Source: Candidatus Heimdallarchaeota archaeon (GTDB lineage Archaea > Asgardarchaeota > Heimdallarchaeia > Heimdallarchaeales > Heimdallarchaeaceae). Taken from it: DNA of 32,547 nt. Shown here one piece after another: positions 8,787 to 16,900 of the stretch; the first letter of the stretch is position 1; each line of letters opens with the position of its first letter. The notes below the pieces were generated by a model, which saw nothing but the letters and a program-made list of their open reading frames with translations, was not told the origin of the DNA and ran no database searches. Both the position numbers and the translations under genes were made by a program. The stretch is taken from positions 1-32,547 of the forward strand of contig JAEOTK010000418.1 in NCBI GenBank assembly GCA_016839875.1. The letters run 5' to 3'.

Positions 8787-9601
8787 ATTGGCATCGAATT
8801 TGGGCTTTAGTTAGAAAAGATATAACAGAGTTTATGAAATCCAAATATGTCTTATCAGCTGTTATAGGTATGCCATTGCTTTTTGCAATACTGTTTCCAT
8901 TTTCTTCAATCATGCCAATAGCACAAATTGATCCAGCTGAATTTGAAACTGCAGATTATGGAGGTTTTATAGACAATCTTTTCTCCAAAAACATAGATAA
9001 TTGGAGTTCCTTAGGTGCTCAAGCTCAAACGCTAATAATTATGGCTTATGCAATGTTTGTAATGGTTCTAATGTTACCGATTATTATTCCAGCAGTTACT
9101 GCTTCAGAAGCGATTGTTGGTGAAAAGGAAAGAAAAACAATGGAAGCATTAATCGCTTCACCTATGTCTGAGACAGAAATAGTTCTAGGAAAAATAATCT
9201 CATCAGTATTACCCTCGTCAATTGGCACGATATTAGCAGCTGTAGGATATGCAATAATTACAGATATTCTGCTCTACCCATTTATAGGTAGAATTCTATT
9301 TCCTGATTTCTTGTCAGTCATATTTGTACTAGTATTCAGTCCATTGTTTTCAATAATCAGTGTAGAATTAATGATAATGATTTCAACAAGAGTAACAAGT
9401 GTGAGAGATGCATACCAACTTGGATCATTAATAGTCTTACCATTAATTTTTCTGATTGCAGCTGAGATGTTCAGTTTCTTCTTCAATACATATGCAACTT
9501 TAGCAGGTGGACTAGTTATAATGATAATTATAGTCTTAGCTCTGTTCAAACTTGCTACGAGTGTGTTTGATAGAGAGAAAGCTATTGTGAAAATGGTATA
9601 A
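8783..9601 (+). CDS. ABC-2 type exporter, membrane permease subunit
   Basis: This 272-residue integral membrane protein is partner to the ATPase just upstream, whose stop it overlaps by four bases. It has about six hydrophobic segments, the first at residues 21-45 after a basic cytoplasmic start. A roughly 45-residue external loop follows. The sequence EKERKTMEALIASP after the second membrane segment is the conserved coupling region of ABC-2 permeases, followed by MSETEIVLGKII. A strong purine-rich Shine-Dalgarno (about 8768-8774) lies inside the ATPase gene, eight bases before this ATG. One permease plus one ATPase suggests a homodimeric exporter. The cargo is unknown. A hairpin terminator follows the gene. 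Confidence 0.9.
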   Translation: MNWHRIWALVRKDITEFMKSKYVLSAVIGMPLLFAILFPFSSIMPIAQIDPAEFETADYGGFIDNLFSKNIDNWSSLGAQAQTLIIMAYAMFVMVLMLPIIIPAVTASEAIVGEKERKTMEALIASPMSETEIVLGKIISSVLPSSIGTILAAVGYAIITDILLYPFIGRILFPDFLSVIFVLVFSPLFSIISVELMIMISTRVTSVRDAYQLGSLIVLPLIFLIAAEMFSFFFNTYATLAGGLVIMIIIVLALFKLATSVFDREKAIVKMV

Positions 9602-9605
9602 GAAA

Positions 9606-9634
9606 TGAGAGAGTTTTCTCTCAGACCTATTTTT
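9606..9634. terminator. Hairpin with T-tract between convergent genes
   Basis: TGAGAGA at 9606-9612 pairs perfectly with TCTCTCA at 9617-9623 across a four-base loop. It is followed on the + strand by a T-rich tract ending TATTTTT. It lies between the permease stop (9601) and the stop of the opposing acyltransferase-like gene (9637). It could end transcription from the left, and in archaea the T-tract alone may suffice. Confidence 0.55.
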
Positions 9635-9636
9635 CA

Positions 9637-10578
9637 TTATTTTGATTTATCTGCCTTACGCCTTACTTTTTCTCGAGCTTGCCTTTCTTTCTTGTATTTC
9701 TTCAACATTAGTTTATCCAGTTGTTCATCAGTTAATTCTGGTGATTTTATTAATGGTTCTGGATTTTCAATCAGGCTTTTCACCATTTCAATTGTTGGTC
9801 CAGTATAGATTCCAGGTGCAATACGATCATCAATACATACCTTTACTTCCATCACTGTACGAACATCAACTTTTCCAGTTTCTTGGTTTACTACCTGTGC
9901 CTTTTGCATCTCTCCTAAAGTAATCAAAACACCAGTTGTTCCAAACTCAAAAAGGTGATGGTAAACTGCTGGAATTCCAATCGAACCCAGATGAGCAAGG
10001 AAAGCAGTAGAAAACATAGGAATATCTTTAGTTAGTGAGTAAATCGGCATATTATGTTCATCTGTCCATCTCATTAACCAAAAAATGAATCTTATGATAA
10101 ATCTAGGCATTGCTCCCCAAAATTCGACATCTTTTTCGTTTGGGTTTACTCCATGACGAGCTTCATAGAGATGATCATTTACAATTTTTCGTACTGATTC
10201 TAGATTGTCAAATGGATCAAACTCAATCATAGCATTAATTTCTTCACCATCTTCAGATTTTTCTTTGTTAACCACAAAGGAGATTATTATCTGGTTTCGT
10301 TGCCACAATCTTCTTCCAGAGACGAAACGGTTAATTTTAGGACGTAGAGCTACAGTTCTAACACTTGCAGCAAGATAAATTTGGAATAAAGTTAGTTTAT
10401 CTTCTTCTTTCTTATCTTTATTGTAATTCTCTAAAAATTTGAAGGTGTTTGTTAGATCTACTTGCGTTCTATAATGAATTTCACTTGTATTTTTCTTTGG
10501 CATTATATAGAATTCCATTTCATGAAATTTCGATGTTTTTACTAATTCTGCATCAGGTCTTCTTGGCAATTTCATCAC
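9637..10578 (-). CDS. E2-acyltransferase-like protein (2-oxoacid dehydrogenase catalytic-domain fold), catalytic residues altered
   Basis: The 313-residue protein resembles the catalytic domain of dihydrolipoyl acyltransferases (the chloramphenicol-acetyltransferase fold). It has no lipoyl or subunit-binding domain. The C-terminal block matches the E2 end: VKVCIDDRIAPGIYTG (246-260) lines up with the family pattern DHRxxDG, then KSLIENPEPL. At that pattern the catalytic His is Asp (D251) and the Asp is Pro (P255), so normal acyl transfer is doubtful. KINRFVSGRRLW (81-92) and GVLITLGEMQK (216-226) also fit the family. IIRFIFWLMRW (161-171) is strongly hydrophobic. The tail is very basic (KKYKKERQAREKVRRKADK). 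The ATG may be at 10578 or 10575. A TATA-like ATATTTAAG lies about 75 bases upstream. It may be a structural or regulatory relative rather than an enzyme. Confidence 0.72.
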   Translation of the reverse strand: MMKLPRRPDAELVKTSKFHEMEFYIMPKKNTSEIHYRTQVDLTNTFKFLENYNKDKKEEDKLTLFQIYLAASVRTVALRPKINRFVSGRRLWQRNQIIISFVVNKEKSEDGEEINAMIEFDPFDNLESVRKIVNDHLYEARHGVNPNEKDVEFWGAMPRFIIRFIFWLMRWTDEHNMPIYSLTKDIPMFSTAFLAHLGSIGIPAVYHHLFEFGTTGVLITLGEMQKAQVVNQETGKVDVRTVMEVKVCIDDRIAPGIYTGPTIEMVKSLIENPEPLIKSPELTDEQLDKLMLKKYKKERQAREKVRRKADKSK

Positions 10579-10695
10579 TTCTTTGTTTGTTTCAAGTATT
10601 GTTGCTATTACTTATGGTCATTAATAACTTTTTCCAGAAATTTGAGTACTTAAATATCAAAAAAATAGAAAAAAATATCAAAAAACAGATCCGAA

Positions 10696-12198
10696 CTAGT
10701 TTTTGTGTTTTCTTAGCCTTAAAGTGACAATAGTAATTCCAAATGAACTTAAAATCAGAATTAAATAGATTGTTTGTTGAAATTCAGGCATATGTACTAG
10801 GTTAGTAGGATAAAGGTCAATTGCTCCAGCTGAACCATCTATCAAATAAGTAGTTTCAGATCCCAAGTCATCCCAACCATTACCCTCATTTGTAGCAGCT
10901 TCATACCAGATATTATTTATTCCATCATCATAAGCTTGAGAACCTGGATCATCTCTGTTTGAAATGAAACTATTATGATGAATAATGTTATTCATAGAAG
11001 TTTCGTACAAATACACTCCATAAAAACCGTTATTTCTGATCATATTATGAGTAATCTTTGAAAACGTGACACTCCAGAGATAGATTCCATGATAGTTATT
11101 GTCTTCTATAGTATTATGAGAGATATCAGAGTTACTATGACTACTAGCTCTGATACCATGCCCACCGTTTCTGATCGTATTGTACTGAACTACTGCTGTT
11201 TCTCCTACAGAAATTCCTGAATAACAGTTACTAAAGATGTTATTTGTTATATTTGTGTTTTTTGTGCCCGATCGAATATTTATCCCTCCATCGAAATTAG
11301 AAATTGTGTTTTCCTCTATGGTTGTGTTTTCTGATTTATCTACAAAAATCCCAAATCCTTCCCATCCAACATGATTTAATGTATTCTTGTATAATGTTGT
11401 GTTTGTACAATAGAACAGTGTAATTCCTCTAAGAGAATTTTGCATCAGTTGACCTGTAACAGTACATCTTGTACAATTAATAAAATACAATTGATTGTAC
11501 AAAGAAATATTCATTTCAATATCATTCAAATCTATGAACCAACCTACTAGTTTTCCATTTGCATAGTTATTATTAATTGAGTAAGATTGAAGATCAATCA
11601 AAGCAGAATCAAAAAGGTCCAATCCTTCATTTGTATAAGTGTTATTTTCTATAATTGAACCTCTGCAATAGAGTATTAGCATTCCATATTTACTACCACC
11701 AGATGTATTATTTGCTACTATTGAGTTTTCAGAATAATCCAAGTATATATTGTAACTCTCATTATCGATACATGTATTATTTGCAATTACTGTGGATGAT
11801 GCATACCAAACTGAAATTCCATTAATACTTCCATAACAAGTATTGTTTATTATTTCTACAGTTCCAGATGCGACACTCTCTACGAAAATTCCATAACCTT
11901 CAGCAGTAAGTGTACAATTTTGAATTATGAAATGGGAAGTGGTTCCTGTTATGTAAATACCTGATTGATTAGTTGTAGTAATTTCAAGATTTTCAATTCT
12001 ATATGGATTTCCAACTGATCCAGCACCAGGGAAATTGTACCCAGACGGTCCAAAATCAGTATCTGAAGTTATATATATTGATGAAGATGGAGCAAAGGAA
12101 ATATTTGAGTTGGTTTCTAGGGTACTAAAAGAGATAGAAGCTAAAACTCCTAAAATAAATAATAAGGCTAGATAATTTCTTATAGATTTTTCTTTCAT
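10696..12198 (-). CDS. Secreted NosD-like right-handed beta-helix surface protein with C-terminal anchor
   Basis: The 500-residue protein begins with a signal peptide (basic MKEKSIRN, then a hydrophobic stretch to about residue 28). It then consists of about 22-residue parallel beta-helix repeats with many Asn turns, such as IIQNCTL, VEIINNTC, TTIEENTIS, ITNNIFS, DISHNTIED and KITHNMIRN. This is the NosD/CASH/PbH1 type. The final helix coils form a module (HHNSFI, then DDGINNIWY, then EGNGWDD, then DLYP) that also occurs in the protein at the right edge of the window. The C-terminus is a hydrophobic helix followed by RLRKHKN, typical of archaeal surface-protein anchoring signals. The many N-x-S/T sites suggest N-glycosylation. 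A GAGGT ribosome-binding site lies about six bases before the ATG. Binding partner and role are unknown; carbohydrate contact is a common guess for this fold. Confidence 0.87.
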   Translation of the reverse strand: MKEKSIRNYLALLFILGVLASISFSTLETNSNISFAPSSSIYITSDTDFGPSGYNFPGAGSVGNPYRIENLEITTTNQSGIYITGTTSHFIIQNCTLTAEGYGIFVESVASGTVEIINNTCYGSINGISVWYASSTVIANNTCIDNESYNIYLDYSENSIVANNTSGGSKYGMLILYCRGSIIENNTYTNEGLDLFDSALIDLQSYSINNNYANGKLVGWFIDLNDIEMNISLYNQLYFINCTRCTVTGQLMQNSLRGITLFYCTNTTLYKNTLNHVGWEGFGIFVDKSENTTIEENTISNFDGGINIRSGTKNTNITNNIFSNCYSGISVGETAVVQYNTIRNGGHGIRASSHSNSDISHNTIEDNNYHGIYLWSVTFSKITHNMIRNNGFYGVYLYETSMNNIIHHNSFISNRDDPGSQAYDDGINNIWYEAATNEGNGWDDLGSETTYLIDGSAGAIDLYPTNLVHMPEFQQTIYLILILSSFGITIVTLRLRKHKN

Positions 12199-12274
12199 AT
12201 CTGTACCTCTTTTTTATACTATAATTCATCAATTGATAGACTAATAAAAGTTGTGTAGAAAAAAAAAGGAGTGT

Positions 12275-12775
12275 TTACCAATAATCTGTGTGAACCTTTT
12301 CTCCATCATATCTATCTGCTGGTTCTTTCTTTTCAGCAGGATATCCAATAGGTATAATGTTCAATGGATATACATCAGAGGGTATCTTTAGTAATTCCTT
12401 GAATCCTTTGATTAGTTTCTCTATAGGATAAACCCCACACCAAACTGCACCTAAACCTAAAGCATGAGCCGCTAAGAGGATATTCTGAGTTGCTGCTGAA
12501 CAATCTTGAACCCAGAAATCTTTTCTCTTTTCCTCACTTGTATCACAACAAACAACTATAGCAATTGGTGATTCTAGAGTCATTTTTGCATATGGATGGA
12601 TTTCATTAATTTTGTCTAGAATCTTTCTATCCTTAATTACTATAAAATCCCATGGTTGCAGATTATAGCCTGATGGAGATGCCATAGCTGCACGAAGAAT
12701 TGATTCTATCTGCTCTTCAGTTACAGGTTTATCAGTAAATTTTCTAATACTTCTTCTTGTTAAAATAGTGTCCAT
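12275..12775 (-). CDS. Nitroreductase-family FMN oxidoreductase, copy A
   Basis: This 166-residue protein of the compact nitroreductase family uses FMN to reduce nitro compounds, quinones or similar acceptors with NAD(P)H. The N-terminal RRSIRKF (7-13) is the conserved FMN-phosphate-binding block. SGYNLQPWDFIVIKD (35-49) is the second FMN contact. AATQNILLAAHALGLGAVW (94-112) and IIPIGYPAEKK (139-149) are the characteristic helix and the glycine-rich end. It has the same length as copy B and aligns without gaps at about 70% identity (49 differences counted by eye). It keeps the same TATA sequence and AAGGTGA ribosome-binding site as copy B, so this looks like a whole-gene duplication including the promoter. 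The substrate cannot be inferred. Confidence 0.92.
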   Translation of the reverse strand: MDTILTRRSIRKFTDKPVTEEQIESILRAAMASPSGYNLQPWDFIVIKDRKILDKINEIHPYAKMTLESPIAIVVCCDTSEEKRKDFWVQDCSAATQNILLAAHALGLGAVWCGVYPIEKLIKGFKELLKIPSDVYPLNIIPIGYPAEKKEPADRYDGEKVHTDYW

Positions 12776-12779
12776 TTAT

Positions 12780-12786
12780 TCACCTT
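12780..12786 (-). promoter_or_regulatory. AAGGTGA ribosome-binding site, nitroreductase A
   Basis: AAGGTGA lies four bases before the ATG on the minus strand. It matches the archaeal 16S 3' end (UCACCU). The same heptamer precedes nitroreductase B, herA and rad50 in this window. Confidence 0.6.
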
Positions 12787-12809
12787 CAGAATTTTCCTTC
12801 TTTTACTTT

Positions 12810-12818
12810 CTATAAAAG
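12810..12818 (-). promoter_or_regulatory. TATA-like box, nitroreductase A
   Basis: CTTTTATAG on the minus strand lies about 39 bases before the ATG. The identical nonamer occurs at nearly the same distance before nitroreductase B, which supports its being a functional, co-duplicated promoter element. Confidence 0.55.
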
Positions 12819-12958
12819 CTTTCGACAGATAGAAGTGAAATCAGAATTTTATCACTTGAATGTTTGGTTTCGTAATTACACCTCATTTGTGTACTAGAAA
12901 TTTCTCTGTTCTCAAAATAAGCAAAATTATATAAAAAAATAAAGAAGAAAGAAAGTGG

Positions 12959-13459
12959 TTACCAGTAATCTAAGTGTATTTTTTCTTCATCATATCTGTC
13001 TGCTGGATCTTTTTTCTCTGCTGGATACCCGATTGGAATGATATTGAGAGGATATACATCTGATGGCATTTCTAGTAGATCTTGGAATAATTTAGTGCGT
13101 TCTTCATTGGGATATATTCCGCACCAAACACTTCCTAGTCCTAGTGAATTAGCTGCTAAAAGAATATTTTGTGAAGCAGCAGATAAATCTTGCATCCAGA
13201 ATCCCTCTCTTGGTTTTTTACTTGTATCACAGCATACAACAATGGATATAGGAGCTTCTGCTGCCATTTTTGCATATGGATGAAGATCTGGAACTTTCAT
13301 TAAAATCTCTTTATCTTTAACCACTATAAATTCCCAAGGTTGACCATTTCCAGCGGATGGAGCACTCATCGCAGCTCGCAAAATAGATGTAATTTGTTCA
13401 TCAGAAACAGGTTTATCCAAAAATTTTCTTATACTTCTTCTTGATAAAATGTTGTCCAT
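12959..13459 (-). CDS. Nitroreductase-family FMN oxidoreductase, copy B
   Basis: This is a 166-residue paralogue of the next gene downstream, with the same FMN blocks: RRSIRKF at 7-13, AGNGQPWEFIVVKD at 36-49 and IIPIGYPAEKK at 139-149. Differences cluster at 32-39 (SAPSAGNG against ASPSGYNL), next to the flavin. They also cluster at 116-130 (NEERTKLFQDLLEM against IEKLIKGFKELLKI), a helical stretch. Divergence near the active site suggests different substrates rather than simple gene-dose duplication. A 183-base spacer with its own promoter separates it from copy A, so the two are probably transcribed separately. It is divergent from the LLM-family oxidoreductase gene starting at 13555. Confidence 0.92.
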   Translation of the reverse strand: MDNILSRRSIRKFLDKPVSDEQITSILRAAMSAPSAGNGQPWEFIVVKDKEILMKVPDLHPYAKMAAEAPISIVVCCDTSKKPREGFWMQDLSAASQNILLAANSLGLGSVWCGIYPNEERTKLFQDLLEMPSDVYPLNIIPIGYPAEKKDPADRYDEEKIHLDYW

Positions 13460-13463
13460 AAAA

Positions 13464-13470
13464 TCACCTT
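13464..13470 (-). promoter_or_regulatory. AAGGTGA ribosome-binding site, nitroreductase B
   Basis: AAGGTGA lies four bases (TTTT) before the ATG. This is the same heptamer and spacing as for copy A. Confidence 0.6.
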
Positions 13471-13496
13471 ATTCAAAAAGAAAATATTCTCTTTAT

Positions 13497-13505
13497 CTAT
13501 AAAAG
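13497..13505 (-). promoter_or_regulatory. TATA-like box, nitroreductase B
   Basis: CTTTTATAG on the minus strand is centred about 42 bases before the ATG and is identical to the box of copy A. It lies in the 95-base spacer shared with the divergent LLM-family gene, so the two promoters are back to back. Confidence 0.55.
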
Positions 13506-13554
13506 TATTGGACATAAATAATAGCAAAAGATAAAAGAACTCTTAGTTTTTTCA

Positions 13555-14493
13555 ATGTATATGGAAGTTGGTTTATCTCTACCAATAGCAATGACCTCCG
13601 AACAGAAAGAAGATTACGTTCTTAAAGCGAAGGAGATCGGTGTTTCTAGCATTTGGGTAGGAGATAATCCTCCAATCAATAATGCGTTTTTAGATATTGG
13701 TAGATTGATTGGAAATATTAAAAAAATGGATTTTTGGACAGGAATTACATCTCCCTTCTACTATTCTTTAGAAGTTCTTTTTTCTCTTAGTGTCTGGTTA
13801 TCTAAGAATTATCCAAAGCGATTTGGTTTGGGACTTGGAATTGGAAATTTAAACCTCATTCAAGATGAAGATGTAAAAAATCAACCTTTTACTCATTACA
13901 AAACGGATGTTGATAAGCTTCTCAATTTAGTAGAGATTAGAAAGGCAAAACAAGGAGAATATGATTTTCCACAATTGGCTTTTGGAGGATTAGGTAAAAG
14001 AATGATTAATTATGCTACAGAAAAAGCTAATTATCTTCTTCTAAACAGTCCATCTACATTTGATATTGAAAGAGCTTATAAAATTGTAAGCAACAATCCT
14101 TCCAAAAATAAGAGAAACTTTGGTATTGTTCCTTATGGAATGATGCAGATAAAAGAAGAAAACAAAGAAATCTCAGCTACAATGTGGAACATTACTAAAG
14201 ATATTGCAAAAGGAAGCTCTGATTCTATTTTAAAATCGCATGGTTATTCTAACAAGAAGATACAGCAGATTAGAGAACTTTCCTGGGAGAGATACAATGA
14301 AGTTCCTAAAGGAGAGATTCTAGAAATTTGTAGTGATTTCGGATTGATGGGAACAATTGAGCAGATTTTTGAGAGAATGGATTACTATAAACAACTAAAT
14401 AACAAAAAGATGATTGATTCAATTGTTTTAGGTTGGATTCATTCAGAAGATCAATGGGACTACATTAAACAAATAGTAGATTATGTAAAATAG
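13555..14493 (+). CDS. LLM-class (luciferase-like, probably F420-dependent) oxidoreductase
   Basis: This 312-residue TIM-barrel flavin/F420 oxidoreductase belongs to the bacterial-luciferase-like family, which in archaea includes methylene-tetrahydromethanopterin reductase (Mer). Supporting blocks are the N-terminal strand EVGLSLPIAM, the second strand GVSSIWVGDNPP (29-40), FWTGITSPFYYS (60-71) and KRFGLGLGIGN (88-98), the typical glycine-rich strand. QLAFGGLGKRMINYATEKANYLLLN (about 140-164) follows the family pattern. F420 rather than FMN is inferred from an archaeal host. It probably acts on a small organic substrate; assignment as true Mer is not supported. The start is ATG at 13555 or 13561, with no ribosome-binding site. 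It is flanked by nitroreductases, which suggests a local redox cluster. Confidence 0.82.
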   Translation: MYMEVGLSLPIAMTSEQKEDYVLKAKEIGVSSIWVGDNPPINNAFLDIGRLIGNIKKMDFWTGITSPFYYSLEVLFSLSVWLSKNYPKRFGLGLGIGNLNLIQDEDVKNQPFTHYKTDVDKLLNLVEIRKAKQGEYDFPQLAFGGLGKRMINYATEKANYLLLNSPSTFDIERAYKIVSNNPSKNKRNFGIVPYGMMQIKEENKEISATMWNITKDIAKGSSDSILKSHGYSNKKIQQIRELSWERYNEVPKGEILEICSDFGLMGTIEQIFERMDYYKQLNNKKMIDSIVLGWIHSEDQWDYIKQIVDYVK

Positions 14494-14497
14494 ATTA

Positions 14498-15298
14498 TTA
14501 CTTTGTTTTTAGGAACTCAAATAATTGCTCTAGATTTTTCCAAATAAATGTTGGAGTAAATTGAGTGGTATTCTTCTTATCTTCCGAGAATTCTCCAGTT
14601 AATACTAAAGCACTTTTTGCATTAGAATCACTAGCCATTTTAATATCTGTTTCAATTCTGTCTCCAATCACTAATACCTCTGAAACATCAATATTTCTTT
14701 TACTTAATACTAAGTCCAGTATTAATCTACTCGGTTTTCCAAAGATCAAATCAGCTGTTCTACCAGTAGCATTCTCAAACATTTTTAGAAAGGAACCAAC
14801 ATCTGGAATCCTACCTTCATCAACAGGACACGTGTCATCAGGATGAGTTGCGAAGAAAGGTATTTTTTCCTCTTTTTGTAGTAATAGCGAAGCTGTTTTT
14901 ATTTTTTCATAGGTTAGGGTTCTATCAAAACCTAGAATGATTGCTTCAGGATTAGATTCACTATTAGAGATTCCTGATTGCTCAAACTCTCCAATCATAG
15001 AAGGAGTACCTATAAGATAACAGTTCACTATATTGCTTTTCAGTAAATAATCAATTGATGCTTGAACTGATGTGTAGAGATTGGAACTATCAAGTTTTAC
15101 CTGAAGAATATTCTCTAATCTCGTTTTATTTTCTTTAACGGAATATGAAGAATTATTGGAAATTATGAGAAAATCAATATTCTTACTTTGAAGTAGATCG
15201 ATAACTTCGTTTGCAAAAGGTAGAGGTTGCGATCCTAACAGTAAAGTTCCATCTACATCAAAAACAAATAAATTAATGGTATCAAGTAAGTTTTCCAA
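14498..15298 (-). CDS. HAD superfamily class IIA (NagD / phosphoglycolate phosphatase-like) hydrolase
   Basis: This 266-residue phosphatase has the four HAD motifs. DVDGT (14-18) carries the nucleophile Asp and acid/base Asp. SNNSS (47-51) is motif II, K188 in GKPS is motif III, and GDRIETD (212-218) is motif IV and binds Mg2+. ATHPDDTCP (150-158) is close to the ATNPD block of the NagD subgroup, whose members dephosphorylate sugar phosphates, nucleotides or 2-phosphoglycolate. The start is TTG at 15298, supported by AGAGGT seven bases upstream and by the absence of any later start before the nucleophile motif. It is the last gene of the minus-strand block, 20 bases after the coiled-coil gene. 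Whether it works with the repair proteins is unclear. Confidence 0.88.
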   Translation of the reverse strand: MENLLDTINLFVFDVDGTLLLGSQPLPFANEVIDLLQSKNIDFLIISNNSSYSVKENKTRLENILQVKLDSSNLYTSVQASIDYLLKSNIVNCYLIGTPSMIGEFEQSGISNSESNPEAIILGFDRTLTYEKIKTASLLLQKEEKIPFFATHPDDTCPVDEGRIPDVGSFLKMFENATGRTADLIFGKPSRLILDLVLSKRNIDVSEVLVIGDRIETDIKMASDSNAKSALVLTGEFSEDKKNTTQFTPTFIWKNLEQLFEFLKTK

Positions 15299-15305
15299 AT
15301 TAATA

Positions 15306-15311
15306 ACCTCT
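15306..15311 (-). promoter_or_regulatory. Ribosome-binding site supporting a TTG start (HAD gene)
   Basis: AGAGGT on the minus strand lies seven bases before the TTG at 15298. No ATG or GTG occurs in frame before the catalytic DVDGT, so this site decides the start. Confidence 0.5.
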
Positions 15312-15318
15312 GGAACAA

Positions 15319-16845
15319 CTAATCTTCGGTTGTAGGTTCTGTAACTTCTTCGACACTCTCAACTTCTTTCTCTTCTTTCACTTCTTTTTTCTCTTTACCC
15401 TTTGTTTTATCTTTAACAAAGGATTTTGTTTTTGAGAATCCTTTTTTGGTAACGTCTGCAATTTTCTTGAAACCTTTTTTGGTTACATCCTTAACCTTGT
15501 TATAGGCAGGTGATAATCTCTCGGTTATATTTGAGAACATGCCAACTTTTTGTTCTTTTTCCTTTAGCAATCTGTTTGCTTGTCTTCTGTTTCTAATCTC
15601 ATCAGCAAAAGCTGTTTTGGATATCTCATCAATAGCTCCAAGAATTTCCTCGAGTTTTTCTGTTGTCAATTCATCCCCTAGTGGGAGTTTAACTAATCCC
15701 AAAGGACTTAATTCAAAAACTGGAAATCTCCCCTCTAATAGAGCCAGAGTAAAAGTACCTTTAAGCTTGATTTTAGGATTGATTCGTATATCACGTTCTT
15801 TGACTGTGAAAAGTTTCCAGTCCACAACAGAACCTTTAATTTTGAGATTTTTAAAAACATAACTTATTTCTTCACCATCAGATTCTGCAATTTCTCTAAT
15901 TGTATTAATCCAGTTGATTTGTGTAGCATACATATCAGTTTTTAATCTCAGGTTATTTCTTATTATTTCTAAAGAAGCTTTTCCTGTCTCAAATTGCTCA
16001 AGTAATTCCTTGAAGTTGCTTGAAAATTCTTTTGAAATACCTCTTCTGGGTAAACTTACTCTTAAACCAATCATCTCATCAAATTTGATAGTTGAAGCTT
16101 TAACAAAGTCATCTGCTTGTAGTACTTGTTCACTAGATTTGTCAAGCTCAAATTCATTGTTTATTACGTTGCCTTCTTCTATCATCTTTTCAGCTTCTTC
16201 TGCTAACATTTGCATCTTACATGTTCTCAGAATCAAATCATACTCATCTATTTCCTCTTCAACTACAGAAATATCTTTTTTGAGATGTGCATAGAACTCT
16301 GAAACATCAAAGGAACCATCAGAGAGTTTTTGGTATTCATCTCTGAGAGCATTAAGCTTTCCTACTATTTCAGATATTGTTCCTCCATAAATTTGGCTCT
16401 TTTCAAGTATTTCATCGAAAGATAAATCCTTCAGAAAGGATAATTTGCTTTTAGCTTCATCCCTCAGTCTTGGGATCATCTCTTCAATATAGGATTTTCT
16501 TTTTGACATTAGAATTGTTTCTAATCTTTGTGAATCATTATGTAATCGTGATTGAGTTCTTTCTAACCCAGTATGTAATCGGTATACTAATTCGTTTAGT
16601 AGATAGTCATTGATGTATTTGTTGAGCAGTTTATCTGATTCTTTAACTAATGGAGAAATATCAGAAATATCATTTACAATACGCATGTATTGAATATTGA
16701 CTTCTTCAAAAGTGTAAAGGGAACTTTCAGATAACATTTCTTTCGAATTTGATAAATCCATCTCAGAAGTTCTTAGAATTTTATCAGCTTCTGTTTTGAC
16801 TTCTTTGATTTTCTTTGGTAATGGACGAAGAGTTCCAGGTATCAT
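15319..16845 (-). CDS. Coiled-coil protein of unknown function, attached to the rad50 cluster
   Basis: I do not recognise this 508-residue protein. The first ~290 residues are rich in Glu, Lys and Leu heptad-like helices. A more globular part follows (about 330-430), with SYVFKNLKIKGSVVDWKL and then a beta-rich run (IRINPKIKLKGTFTLALLEG, FPVFELSPLGLVKLP). The C-terminus holds two near-repeats (DVTKKGFKKIA and DVTKKGFSKTK), a lysine-rich stretch and a Glu-rich tail; such a basic tail could bind DNA or membrane. The start is uncertain. The ATG at 16845 lies 55 bases after the rad50 stop with an AT-rich TATA-like stretch about 30 bases before it. A TTG at 16923 would instead overlap rad50 by 23 bases and add KKKLKSRN plus a hydrophobic segment, a possible membrane anchor. 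Its position suggests a helper of Mre11-Rad50. Confidence 0.75.
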   Translation of the reverse strand: MIPGTLRPLPKKIKEVKTEADKILRTSEMDLSNSKEMLSESSLYTFEEVNIQYMRIVNDISDISPLVKESDKLLNKYINDYLLNELVYRLHTGLERTQSRLHNDSQRLETILMSKRKSYIEEMIPRLRDEAKSKLSFLKDLSFDEILEKSQIYGGTISEIVGKLNALRDEYQKLSDGSFDVSEFYAHLKKDISVVEEEIDEYDLILRTCKMQMLAEEAEKMIEEGNVINNEFELDKSSEQVLQADDFVKASTIKFDEMIGLRVSLPRRGISKEFSSNFKELLEQFETGKASLEIIRNNLRLKTDMYATQINWINTIREIAESDGEEISYVFKNLKIKGSVVDWKLFTVKERDIRINPKIKLKGTFTLALLEGRFPVFELSPLGLVKLPLGDELTTEKLEEILGAIDEISKTAFADEIRNRRQANRLLKEKEQKVGMFSNITERLSPAYNKVKDVTKKGFKKIADVTKKGFSKTKSFVKDKTKGKEKKEVKEEKEVESVEEVTEPTTED

Positions 16846-16900
16846 TAAACCATAGTAAGAAATCCCAGTAATAAATATTATTGCAAAGGATGATGAGTTC

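Noticed and set aside
9642..9923. 93-codon + strand frame overlapping the E2-like gene
   Set aside because: It is antisense to conserved family motifs of the minus-strand gene; its hydrophobic Leu-rich translation reflects the complement of charged codons.
13555..14493. True methylene-tetrahydromethanopterin reductase (Mer)
   Set aside because: The general luciferase-like fold is clear, but nothing specific to Mer is visible and no C1-pathway gene is nearby.
15914..16294. 126-codon open frame on the + strand opposite the coiled-coil gene
   Set aside because: It lies entirely antisense to a well-formed gene, has a low-complexity Ser/Leu-rich translation and no start signals.
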